Below, piece after piece: positions 11,395 through 21,379 of a stretch of 64,000 nucleotides of DNA. The first letter of the stretch is position 1, and each line of letters begins with the position of its first letter. Location: the NCBI GenBank assembly GCA_023653785.1, contig JAMKCH010001673.1, forward strand, positions 37,137 to 101,136, read 5' to 3'. A model generated the notes under the pieces. It was not told where the DNA came from. It saw nothing but the letters and a program-made list of their open reading frames with translations, and did not search any database. Made by a program: the position numbers and the translations under genes. The DNA comes from Ophioderma brevispina (Eukaryota; Echinodermata; Ophiuroidea; Amphilepidida; Ophiodermatidae).

Positions 11395-11700
11395 AGATGC
11401 ATTGAGAGGCCAAACGAAAACTGGGTACCGACGAAAATGTTTCTCGTTGCATCTCTGCCGTCAACAACTAACTATTTTGGTCGCAGCAAATGACCTCGCA
11501 TTGCACCTCATTGCATCTGGGACGGTCCTTCCCGTAAATGACGCGATTTTCCTCATTGCATCTGGGACGTCGTTTCGGAAAATGACTCGAATGTCCTCGT
11601 GCACATCTGGGACGTCTTTTGGAAAATGACGCTATGTTCCTCGTGCATCTGGGACTCTTTTTTGGAAAATGACGCGATTTCCTCGTTTCATGCTTGGACG
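11395..11700. repeat. CATCTGGGACGTC minisatellite, array 1
   Basis: About six degenerate units of roughly 44 bases, each with GCATCTGGGACGTC, then AAAATGACGCGAT and TTCCTCGTTG. It is preceded by the same GGCCCAGATGCATTGAGAGGC phrase as array 3 at 56590. Minus-strand ORFs across it come from the repeat. Confidence 0.85.
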
Positions 11701-11796
11701 AAGAAGTCGTTCTGGTAAAATGAAACAAACGATAGCAATTCAGATTCATACAAAACTACTTTTACAAGAACCCACCAATTTGCTCCTTTTTCAGAA

Positions 11797-12115
11797 AAAA
11801 AAATAAACGTTTTACTTGCCGTGGCCTGCTTTTTACTTGCCGTTGACTTAAAAAATTACAAGTCCAACTTCCGTGGCCCTTTTGCCACGTCGTTGTAGAT
11901 AACAAGCTAACAAACCAGCGTCCAAAAATTGAGGCAATTCGTTGCCAAGTCCTTACGGCCTATGCATAGAACGTATTTAGCAAAGAATTAACCCTCAATT
12001 TTTGGCCGGTTTGTTAGCTTTTTTTATCACACAACGTACTTGTAATTTTTTTAAAAGTCATGTGGCAGGGCCACGACAAGTCAAAACGTTTATTTCATTT
12101 TTTACAACCATGGGA
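11797..12115. repeat. Foldback element of the GGCCACGGC family
   Basis: The left arm (11797-11940) contains ATAAACGTTTTACTTG, AAAATTACAAGT and GCTAACAAACC. The right arm (11992-12115) is its inverse: GGTTTGTTAGC, ACTTGTAATTTT, CAAAACGTTTAT. About 55 bases lie between them. The arms carry a GCCACG core also found at 15.05-15.62 kb and 40.8-41.1 kb. Confidence 0.75.
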
Positions 12116-12652
12116 GAAACTCCTCGTTACTCCTCCTGAGGATAAACAAACCCCAGGAAATACCGCCTTACACCGATTAAAAAACTAAGCCCTACGGGCA
12201 TAAAGACCAGTCTTTGCAATAAGACTGCTAAATCCCTGCAGGCCATCAAGACGCTGACCCTACACTACCGACTAAAACTAAGCCCTGCGGGCCATAAGAC
12301 CCAGGTCTTTGCAGAAAGACCCGTAAACTCCCCCGGCATAAAAGACCCGCGTCGACTTTTTAAAAGCTCAAAACACTTATGTGTTGGGTTGATGTGGTAT
12401 ATCCTCGCCCAACAAATCAGGCGGATCTCGTTTCAAACGGTTAGCTAGTGAGTAGCTAGTTAGTAATAAAATCGTGCGATCAAACCGGTAGCATCCTCAT
12501 TTCCAACCGTTATGTCTACAACCAAACCTTGGCGTTTCATGGGGCACCGCGGTCAATGCAACAGAAGCCCAATGGATACTATGTCACTAGGAGAATCACT
12601 GCATTAGTACCACCATTACTTCTACAGGGATTGCAGAGGACAAGAAATGAGG
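12116..12652. other. Spacer, no gene seen
   Basis: It holds two diverged runs of ACTAAGCCCT(A/G)CGGGC and AAGAC(C) phrases (12187-12345), which look like an old short duplication. No coding frame, RNA gene or TIR is seen. Confidence 0.5.
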
Positions 12653-13012
12653 TCATAGCTCAGACCCCTCCAGCATTTCGCCCTGATCAGAACACAATCG
12701 GTCAATCACGGTCGCCCGGAATCATCCGGTGCCCCGAATGACGGCGCAGCATGGTGGATCTGAGCTTAGCAAAGTGGGTTCCGAGGATTCCTCTTGCTCT
12801 GGTGCTTCAAAGTGAGTTATAGGTGGTGTCCTGCTTTCATAGCTCAAACCCTCAAGCATATTCGCCCTGATCAGAACACAATCGGTCAATAACGGTCGCC
12901 CGGAATCATCCGGTGCCCCGAACGACGGCGCAGCCTGGTGGATCTGAGCTTAGCAAAGTGGGTTCCGAGGATCCCTTTTGCTCTGGTGTTTCAAAGCGAG
13001 TCCTGCTTTCAT
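12653..13012. repeat. Two-unit tandem duplication, 185 bp period
   Basis: Units start at 12653 and 12838 with TCATAGCTCA. They share AGAACACAATCGGTCAAT, GGAATCATCCGGTGCCCCGAA and GTGGATCTGAGCTTAGCAAA. It is GC-richer than its surroundings and immediately precedes the rDNA-like fragment. No function is assigned. Confidence 0.8.
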
Positions 13013-13303
13013 CTGCATCTACGAGCAAACTGCAAAGGGGTAGTCGTAGGAAGTTTTCTTTAGCCTGCAACTAAGGTACTCATTCCTACTTTCGCCCATA
13101 ACTACCCGTAGATCAGATGTTAGTTTGAAAACCGTTAGTGGGTTAGCCCCAGTTCCCATCTAACTGGCAAGAGGCGATCACCGGCGTTACAGCTATGCCT
13201 CATTTCCCGGTCCCCTGCAACTGGTCCCCTGCAATTCTTGTTTTGCAACAGTACTTTCATTGCAACGAGGTTAGTATTTAGTCATGGTTACATCTTCACG
13301 CCG

Positions 13304-13596
13304 GCTTCCGTCAATTCCTTGTTTCAGAGGAGCATTGGCTTGTGCTTTGTATTTAGCCTTAGATGGATTTTTACCACCCATATTAGGGCTGCATTCATCA
13401 CAACCCGACTCTCGAAAGCCTAAGACTAGCCAGCAACGAGCGTCCGCAGGGACCTGAACGTGCCATACAGCACAAGGTCCTCACTCAACAGGTAACCGCA
13501 CGTCACCGGTAAGTCACAGCTTCCTTACGCTACATTTCCCTCACGCTGCTTGCACGTGGGGATTCAGCGCTGGGCTTTTCCCGCTTCACTCGCCGC

Positions 13597-13635
<39 letters not shown>

Positions 13636-13670
13636 AATTCAGCGGGTGATCTTGCTCGATCTGAGGTCGA
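13304..13670 (-). rRNA. Scrambled rDNA fragment: 28S 5' end with 18S-like piece (pseudogene)
   Basis: On the minus strand, 13670 to about 13520 reads as the start of metazoan 28S rRNA: ACCTCAGATCGAG, ATCACCCGCTGAATTTAAGC, GGAGGAAAAGAAAC, AGTAGCGGCGAGTGAAGCGG. A separate block at 13414-13343 matches the conserved stretch GAGTCGGGTTG...GAATGCAGCCCTAA...CCATCTAAGGCTAAATAC. Intervening D1-type sequence is not recognisable. At 13327-13304 the sequence reads CTGAAACAAGGAATTGACGG, which belongs to 18S, not 28S. The usual CATATTACTAAG segment after TTTAAGC is missing, leaving a 12-base deletion between AAGC repeats. No 5.8S is seen upstream. I judge it a rearranged rDNA derivative, not a working rRNA gene. 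Confidence 0.8.
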
Positions 13671-14020
13671 GTCATAAAGACATTGAGAATGTTAGGTGTC
13701 GGTTCCTCTTGCAGAGAACAGGCCGCGCCGGCACACGCCAGGAGCGCTTTTCAAGCCTGAGCGCCTCGGAACCATTCGGGCGGCACCTTACCGTCACCCC
13801 CGTCCCAGAGCTTTCCAGATGGTCCGTAGGGATTTACCGGTCAGAACGCTGGCGCAATTTTCGCTGGTTCTGCCTCACCCGGACCGTCCAGCCGCGCCTC
13901 TCGGCACGGAACACAGACAGGTTGTGGAGGAGGTGCCCCTTTCTATGGACTCCTTTAAGGCTCGCATCTAGTGTCCTTACATATATATAGAACCTTAGCC
14001 AAGCCTGACTATCAGAGGAG

Positions 14021-14790
14021 TAACCCCTCTTATATATATACTTTCTGGTTCCGAGCCAGGCCCCCAGCCACTACAGGCCGGCTTTTCTGACCTCTGCGCA
14101 TGTTACATTTTTGTACACAACCAATGTAACAAAAATATTTTTTTCCTTATGTTTAAAAAAATCCAGATTTTGCATACAGCACCAGTCCAATTGTTGAGCT
14201 TCTCCAGTGGAGAGCTGCTCCCGGTAAAATCACCCACTAGTGGGAAAACACCGGGTCTGCTGCCTAACAAAATGTTGGCGCAAAGTGCACTACCATATCA
14301 GCCGCCAAATACTGGCAAGGGCTGAGCCGGCCCTGGATCAAACCAGAACCACTTACCGCTAAAGACCAAGGAAGCGGTCTGCTCTGGAGTCACTTTTTCA
14401 CCCAACAGTGTACCTATTGGATCTAGGGCGAAGAGCAAGGAACCGGGTCATGTTCCCGTCTTACCGTAATTCGCTCTCGTGAATCGGTCACATCAGACAT
14501 ACCATCCCTCTTATATATATACGTTCTGGTCCCGAGCCAGGCCCCAGCCGCAACCGAAAGCGTCCCTAGATCAAAATCCAGATTTCGCATACGGCACCCG
14601 TCCATTTTTAGCTCTCTCCAGCGGAGAGCCGCTCTCGGTAAAATCCACTACTAGTGGGAAAAAGCCCCGTCTGCCGCCTACAAAAATGTTGGCGCAAAAC
14701 ACACTAGCCGCTCAGACCAAAAACCAAGCCCCGGGCCGGTCCGGGCTGGGGAGACATACTCCCCTATAGTATACGTTCTGGTCCCCGGCA
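14021..14790 (-). repeat. rDNA-spacer-like subrepeats with TATATA/CTGGTCCCGAG motif
   Basis: Two diverged units each contain CTCTTATATATATAC then TTCTGGTYCCGAGCCAGGCC, a CCAGATTTYGCATACRGCACC block and ACTAGTGGGAAAA. The motif begins at about 14021, 14503 and, shortened, 14761. On the minus strand the motif reads CTCGGGACCAGAACGTATAT and lies upstream of the 28S fragment, the arrangement of spacer promoters in rDNA. Promoter function is inference. A fourth motif copy is at 40632-40654, in the opposite context. Confidence 0.6.
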
Positions 14791-15049
14791 GTTTGGTGCC
14801 CAAATGGCACCTTCGTTTCTACCGCGTCATAACTGAACCACATACGACCGGTGTGGGTCTGCGATCAGAGAAACCGGTACGGGACGGGCACTTTCTTATG
14901 CAAGCAAGCGGTAGGGGCCCTCAATGCCCTCTCCTAGGGGCATTTGCGGAGAACCGACACATGGCCGACATTGGTCGCAAGCCACGGGCAATGTCCCTGC
15001 CGACAGTAGTGAAGACTACCGCAAGGAGGCTGCCAGTTGGCGGTGTACA

Positions 15050-15720
15050 AAAGTAGGGCCCGGCTGGGCCATGCGAACTTTTCACCTGGCCGGGCATGGC
15101 ATGCGAACTTAACGTGACTGGGCCACGGCGCGAAACACTGCACAAGTAGGCCACGGCCCAGCAGCGCCCAGCGAAAACTTTCACGTGGCCCCGGGCCACG
15201 GCAGCAAAACTATGAAAAAGAAAAAAAAACGCTGCCCAAAACCCGTCTCTAGTCTAGCTAAAAAATGCAAATCAAGATGCCAAAATTGAGGGGAAAAAGA
15301 TCGATGAATGTTTCACCTGAATCTTGCCTTTCTTCATGTCAAGACATACGTCTTATGAAAATGCATGTCTTATATGTTAAAAAGGAAAATGCGGCTCTAA
15401 AACATTATTAATCTTTTACCCTCAAATTTTGCTATCGAGTTTGCATTCTTAACATTGCCGGGCCACGGCAGGTGAAAGTATAAACAAGGCCGATAGAGAA
15501 CAAGACACATGCCCTATCACTGAAAAGGCAAAAATGCGACTAAACAATTCAGGAATCTTTCCCCTCAATTTTTGGCATCTTTTTGCATTCTCTAACGTAG
15601 GCGGGCCCCGGCAGTGGAAAGTATAGACAAGGCCTATAGCGAACAAACATATGCCCTAACATAGAACTAGGCAAATCGCTACTAAAAAATTCATGAATCG
15701 TTTCCCCATATTTTGGTTTA
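15050..15720. repeat. GGCCACGGC-rich repeat cluster
   Basis: Multiple GGGCCACGGC, CCACGGCCCAG and related words occur at 15055-15200. Then two diverged direct units of about 135 bases follow (about 15455-15590 and 15591-15720), each with GGGCC(A/C)CGGCA, AAAGTATA(A/G)ACAAGGCC and TATGCCCTA(A/T). Intervening phrases such as CCCTCAATTTTTGGC also appear in the foldback at 11.8-12.1 kb. Confidence 0.65.
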
Positions 15721-17137
15721 AAACGGCAGTATAGTGAATGATACGTATGTCCTGATCCGGAAAAAGGTGTCATTGATGTAAAAAGTTCACAAAAAGTATT
15801 GCAAAACATTGAGGGGTATGGTTTCATTTGTTTAATGGTTCGAGTGCTTGCATTGCTTTGCTTTACTTACTTTGTTTCTTTAGTAAATTTGTAGTGTGGT
15901 TTACTGAGCATGAGAAAAATTCTAAAAACAAAGTTCGGAAAAAGGATCATGAAAAGGCACATTGTTTCATGCAGTGCCTATGGCACATGAAAATACAACA
16001 TTAAGAACCGTTTTAACATTTTTCTTACTTTTATCTGTATAGTTTACGGATCATGTGGTCACTTTTAACCACAATCTTAGTGTCTTTGACGGGGAATGGA
16101 TTGTTCACTATAGGGTTTTTTTTTTGTGGTGTGTTTTTTTTTAACAAGAATAAAGGTTGAAAAAGGTTATGTCCCAAATCTCAGGGTGTAGTTTCTTTGT
16201 TACTCTGAGTTTCGTTTACTTGCATTGCTTTACCTTCTTGTTTCTTGAGTGAATTTGTGCTTGTGGCTTCCTGATCATGAGAAAAGTCCTAAACAAACAA
16301 GAAGTCAAAAAAGGATCAGCTAAGCCACATTGTTTCGTGCAGTACCAAAGTGCATAAGAAAACCAAACACGAAACTTAGAAATTTTTTCCTAAATGTCGC
16401 TATCCGTTTACGGATAATATGGTTCACTTATAATTTTTATTACTTTTGTTTAGTTTGGATGAACTACAAACATTTCTTAAATATGCGCCAATATCAAGGT
16501 TTGGTGCTACCTCAGCCCAATCTGTGTTGTTCATCACAATTACCACCCGGTAGCCATCACAACCCCGGTAGCCATCACAAACCGTGCTAGAAAACCTGCC
16601 CGTCAAGCCTGGAGAACCGTTCTCATGGAGGTTTTCTTGGTCGCAAAGGGGAGATACTGAAAGTCCAAATCTAATCTTTTTGATGAGTAAAGTTGAGTAA
16701 TTTTGCGGCTATTTTGAAATGCAAAATACAATTGAACTAAAATTGGAAGCAGGGGTTCGAAAGTAACAATAAAAAGAGCAACTAGAATGAGGAACAGGGT
16801 TCGCAGTCCCTCTAAAGAAACAACGGAATGAAATGACCTCTGAAAATAAAGGTTGAAGTACGTGGCGATTAGAATCACACATCTTCTAAAAACTCTAGGT
16901 CAATTTTGTCTCTCATGTTGGTGATGATACCTATGTCAAAGAAAAACAAACCAAATCAATAAACAGAAAAGAAAAATATGCTTATTTTTTTGTTTGTGTT
17001 AGGTATTAGGTCGCCGATCTTAGAGAAATTTTATATGTTGAGGATTTAACAAGGCGGTCCGAACCCACACAAGGTACACCGCCCAGTGCGTCGCTAAAGA
17101 AAAGAAGCAACAAATTTAATATCTAAGGAGATCTGTG
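15721..17137. other. AT-rich spacer, no gene seen
   Basis: Contains a loose repeat of the phrase 'atgagaaaa.tc(c)taaa.aaa.aagt...aaaaaggatca' at about 15910-15960 and 16275-16320. A 17-base word CCCGGTAGCCATCACAA is duplicated at about 16547 and 16564. No RNA gene, TIR or convincing coding frame is seen. Confidence 0.5.
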
Positions 17138-18232
17138 ATGGCCCACCAAGTTTCATCCTCTACAACATGTTACGTATTGACTCGGATGACCCCACAGACC
17201 TTGAAAATGACCTTCCAAGAGTCAACACTGATTGAACCACACCCACCAGTTCATCCTCCTACAACATGATTAGTGATTTGACCTTACAATGACCACACAA
17301 GACCTTGAAAATGACCATCAATTTTTATGGCAACTGAATGATGACCACACTCACCAATTTTTAATTCAACCACATGTTTATTGATTTGACCTTGACCCCG
17401 CATGACCTTCAAAGGACCTTCAACAATTTTGGCACTGAATGGTTGGAACCACACCCACCAAGTTTCATCTCCTACCACCATATTTAGTGATTTGACTTGG
17501 AGACCCCCTCAGACCTTCACATGACCTTCAAAGTTTTGGAAAGGGAATGTTGATCACACCCACCAAATTTACCTCCAACCACATGTTAAGGGATTTGACC
17601 TGGAGACTCGGATGCACTTGAAATGACCTCAAAATTGTTGGTACTGAACTGTTGACCACACCCACAATTTCATCCTCCTACCAAATGTAAGTGATTTTTT
17701 TTTTTCCTTTCTTTTTCGTTTGACCTGGATGACCTCGGATGACCGTGAAATGACCTTCAAAATTTTTGGTACTGAATGTTGACCACACCCAACCCAAATT
17801 TCATCCTCATACACAATGTTAAAGTGAATTTGACTGGGATGACCTCGTATGACTTGAAATGACCTTCAAAATTTCTGCATTGAATGTTGACCACACCCAC
17901 CATTTTACAACCTACTACCACATGTAAGTGATTTGACCTGGAGGACCTCGGATGACTTGAAATGACCTTCAAAATTTTTGGTATGAATGTTGACCACAAC
18001 ACCATTTAATCAACCTACCACAGGTTACGTGATTTGACCTTGGATGACATCATATGACCTGAAATGACATTCAAAATTTTCGGCAATGTGTTGACACACC
18101 CACCAATTTCATCTCCTACCAATGTTAAGTGATTTGACTTGGATGACCTCGGATGACTTGAAATGACCTCAAAATTTTTGGCCACTGAATGTGACCACAC
18201 CCACCAATTTCATCATCCTACCACAAACAGAT
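17138..18232. repeat. Satellite array, ~105 bp period, TGACC-rich
   Basis: About ten degenerate units, recognised by the phrase TGTTGACCACACCCACC recurring at roughly 17230, 17335, 17440, 17550, 17650, 17780, 17886, 17989, 18088 and 18190. Each unit also carries TTTCATCCTCCTACCACA, GTGATTTGACC, GGATGACCTCGGATGAC and AAATGACCTTCAAAATTTT. Within a unit four TGAC(C) words follow one another every 10 bases. Indels between units are frequent. It runs directly into the microsatellite/hairpin element at 18233. Confidence 0.9.
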
Positions 18233-18642
18233 AAGTATATAGCAAGTTTAGCGCCATGGTGCCTATTTGACCCCCATTGCCTTGACCAATGCCACATGCC
18301 CTCCTCTGAATCTCCGCAGCATACTGAGGCATCTATGGTGCGAAGATGACATCCATACTGGCTCCAATCAAAAAGATATGTGTTTACAATGTTTATTATA
18401 GCGATTTAGCTATTTGTGACCATATTTTGACCCTATTTTGACACATTGACATTTGACACCCCCCCATGCCACATGACCCCACTTGTATACACCCAACCCC
18501 TATTGAGATACAATCTATGCTGCGAAGATGGACTTCCACCATTGTTTAGTTCCAAAGATATCGTGAGGAACGCACACACGCCGGACGGCTACCATTTTCT
18601 AAGCCCCCTTAGCCCAAATGAAGTTGGCGGGGGCCAAAAATG
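18233..18642 (+). mobile_element. Microsatellite-plus-hairpin element, degenerate
   Basis: Two diverged copies of a core, GCCACATG...CTATGNTGCGAAGATG..., lie at about 18288-18385 and 18468-18560. They are followed by ACGCACACACG and a degraded hairpin at 18604-18634 (AAGTTGGCGGGGG). It shares order and sequence with 9980-10262. It abuts the 3' end of the piggyBac pseudogene, which may be its insertion point. Confidence 0.6.
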
Positions 18643-20650
18643 CGTAGGCTCGTACATGATGAAGCAGTTCCTTAATTGGCACAGGGCTACTCCAAACGCT
18701 TCACATCAGACTTGGAACGAACTCGCAGTCACCCCTCAGACCTGATGTCGTTGTCTAGGCAGTTAAGTTGCAGCAGGTCGACTATAATCTGATGTCTTCA
18801 CCATCTGTGACGCACTTGCCTGGGATTTACAGGTCCAGGAGGTAGGGTCCTATTGAATGTGGTACGCTCTGCGACCGGTCTATCAGTCCCATTGGCTATT
18901 TCTATAGGGTGAATTTTGAATGCGAGGGCGTGGACTTCTTGCTGTTTCTGAACTGGTTTTGGCTCGTCTGAATCAGAACGATCAACAGCATTTGGCTTGC
19001 CAACTTAAAGCATAATCCGGCGTTTACGCTGCTAATGTCAACCAGGAAAAATAAAATAATTCTGCGTCCACCATTTCTGATTCTTTCATGCTAGCGAGTG
19101 ATATTAACGTATTGATCACTTCTGTCTACCCCGGCTAGGTTCTCGGTGTTTCCCAAGATCCCGGTGGTTGGGTCCTTTGATCATGGGTTCCTAGGTCTAC
19201 ACCTCTATACTAAATTTTCTTTTGATTGTTTTTTCCGGCGTCACAGAAAGCATGGTAGAAGGAGGATAAGACTGTCAAGATGCTACTGTCTTTCCCTACT
19301 TTGAAGGGCAGATTGCTGTTCTGCTTAGAGTAGAATGTCCCTCCTTCATTCCTTTGCGACGGGCGAACTTGTGGCTTTTCTTTTTTAAGGCTTGAGGCAA
19401 CCCTTCCGAAGCCCACGTGATGGCACCCGTAAGGGATGTTTCCCTCATTGAGGCGATCAATTGCACAATGCTACAGGTATAGATCTCTCCGTAAAGATAA
19501 TGGTGCCCATCGATTGTAATGATTGCTCACAACCTCTTAGTGATCTCAATAACTTTGTCCGCGGGCTGTTTGATAAGATGGGTACGAAAATTGCATATGT
19601 AACCGGAGGCAGACTCTGCCCTGGCATATATTTTGGGAAATCCGCTTTGGTGGGCTTGAGTGGCATGAAAAACTTGTGAACTCCTGCTTTGAAACCCTTA
19701 TATCGTATCATGGCTTCATCTCTTGCCAGTTCTCTCGCGCAGTTGTATTGTTTGCGGCAATTTTCTGGGACGGTTTCCCACAAACTTAATGGGCCAATAT
19801 GGCATAGCACGCATTTGATCGTACTTTTGTCTTTTTATCCTGGGCTTGCCCTCGTGCAAAACGTTTCCATCTCTGCGAAGCAAAACATCTTAGCCCCCTG
19901 GATATTTTCTTCAAAACGTTCCTCTTCATTGTTCTACAATCAATTCATTTCGAAGGCCAGGTGTGCTGGACCAATAGTCACAGATATTCTAAGTTTTAAT
20001 TATACCCCTGATCATGATTTTTGCGAACCAAGCCTAATCTCTGCGGAGTCTTTTTCATTGATATATTTGGGGTCATTTATAGCACGCTCTCCGTTAGCTT
20101 CACGGATTACATGTACTTCATTTGTGAACTGGCTGATCAAATTGAACAGAATGACCGGAAAGAATTTGTAGAAATAATCAAGTGGAGTCATTCTGCGATA
20201 TCTTTGAAATGCAGGACCTAAGGGTTCTTTTGGTTTGAACTCATGAGTAGGGAGTTTGGTCATATTTCGCGACCACCCGTCTTGATCTTGTGGATAGTGG
20301 CCGTCTACATTTGGAGGGGCCTCTCCCGGGTCATTATCTGAGTCTGGTTCAACAAATACCTTCTTTTTGGGTCGTGGGGCCCTCTGCCTACGGGGACGTG
20401 CCGCCGGCTGCCTAGGGCGTGCGGCCGGCGCGTCATCTTCATCATCTGAAGCTAGTGCCTGGTCATTAGCATGAACTACGTCATCAAGAATGTCTACTAG
20501 CTCTGATGAGTCATCGGTATCCAAACTATCACTTTGGGTACTGTCACTTGGGGCACTGTCACCGGACTGTTCACGGTCACTGCTCTCGGAATCGGAATGA
20601 AAACGTGTGTGAGTTCCGAAACCTGGAAGTTGACTAAGCTTAAGCTGCTA
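18643..20650 (-). pseudogene. piggyBac-type transposase (PGBD, DDE_Tnp_1_7), degenerate
   Basis: A cut-and-paste transposase of the piggyBac superfamily, which moves DNA flanked by TTAA. The minus strand read from about 20650 gives an acidic Ser/Asp-rich N terminus, a basic Arg/Pro stretch (ARPRQPAARPRRQRAPRPKK) and the TPLDYFYKFFP block that starts the family's catalytic region (20012-20524). Next is ELARDEAMIRYKG...KFFMPLKPTKADF (19690-19810; family 'DEAM..FKGR....YMP.KP.K'). Other frames give ESASGYICNF, then HHYLYGEIYTCS, where the family has an acidic 'DN/DR.YTS' motif. KEKPQVRPSQRNEGGTFYSK and LTVLSSFYH follow (19210-19416). GVDRSDQYVN and VDISSVNAGL are near 19130-19020, and a Cys-rich tail fragment VALCQLRNCFIMY is near 18660. 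At least five frame changes and stops break it. Total length is near the family norm (about 550-600 codons). The catalytic Asp position at YGEIYT is disrupted. Confidence 0.9.
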
Positions 20651-20739
20651 ACATAAAATGCTTCATTGTGAAAAAATGTCTTGTCCTCTAATCCTCTGGT
20701 TGAAAGGGGAATTAACATCAACTAACAATAAAACTTATT

Positions 20740-20990
20740 CCAAGACAAGCTAAAATCAAACAAGAACCAAGCTATAAGCAAGCTCAAACAAAAAATAAAA
20801 CAAGCAAAACCACTTGATAAACAAGCACTTAAAAGCTAAGAACTTCACTTGAGTGCCCTCAAGTGGTTCTATTGTTGTTCAAGTGCTTGGTTATTTTTAG
20901 CTTTCTTTAAGTTGCTTCACCTTGATATGTGCTTGCTATGTGCTTGTTTCTGCTTGCTTTCAACTTTTTTTAAGTGGATTAAGAGGGGAT
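20740..20990. repeat. Imperfect palindrome of AAGC/GCTT words
   Basis: The left half is rich in CAAGC, AAACAAGCA and CCACTTGA words; the right half is rich in their inverses (CAAGTGG, GTGCTTG, GCTTGCTTT). The centre lies near 20855, where CACTTGAGTGCCCTCAAGTG itself forms a short hairpin. It sits just upstream of the piggyBac N terminus. It could be a decayed element end, but no perfect TIR or TTAA pair was found. Confidence 0.5.
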
Positions 20991-21379
20991 GTCACTATAT
21001 ACTGCCCGATACACTTCTAGTGCACCAGTGTATTGTTGATTAATCATTGTATGTTCCAGTGCATTCTATCCCTACGCATCCGTCTCCATAAGGTTTCTCT
21101 GAGTTCAGAGAGCATCAATGTATAAACCTGCACGCAAACAAAGATTCTAGATAACCTTGCACCGAACAAAAGAATCTTGGATATTTGTGCACTGCCGTCT
21201 TCTGGCGACTTCAGACAAACCTCTAGAACCACTGAGAATGATTCGTAAAATATAAAGCTCTGAACAACAATGGATAATATATACAACAGATTTACCACCC
21301 ATGTCCATCAAGCTCGTTAAGGTGGTGACAAATTTTCCTGATGTGTGAAAAGGCGTGCTTGAGTGACTTTTCACTTCCC

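Larger units (their letters stand above)
3379..11788 (+). repeat. Composite repeat unit, copy 1 (segmental duplication of 44430-57213)
   Basis: The order of sub-blocks is: conserved minus-strand frame (3.4-3.8 kb), TCTAGA hairpin array (3.8-5.9), long-TIR element (6.18-9.56), microsatellite/hairpin element and TTTTATAAAACGCCC block (9.58-11.3), 44-bp minisatellite (11.4-11.7). The same order and orientation occur at 44430-57213. Copy 1 has a private mariner-like MITE (4537-5622) and a tandem duplication around 9.6-10.6 kb. The other copy has private insertions instead. Differences in the shared parts are mostly single-base indels. Confidence 0.85.

Noticed and set aside
13304..13670. Functional 28S rRNA gene
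   Set aside because: Only scattered conserved blocks, a 12-base deletion in an invariant region, an 18S-like word inside, and no 5.8S or 18S gene nearby.
19689..20171. 160-codon plus-strand ORF
   Set aside because: Antisense shadow of the piggyBac transposase, whose family motifs are on the minus strand.
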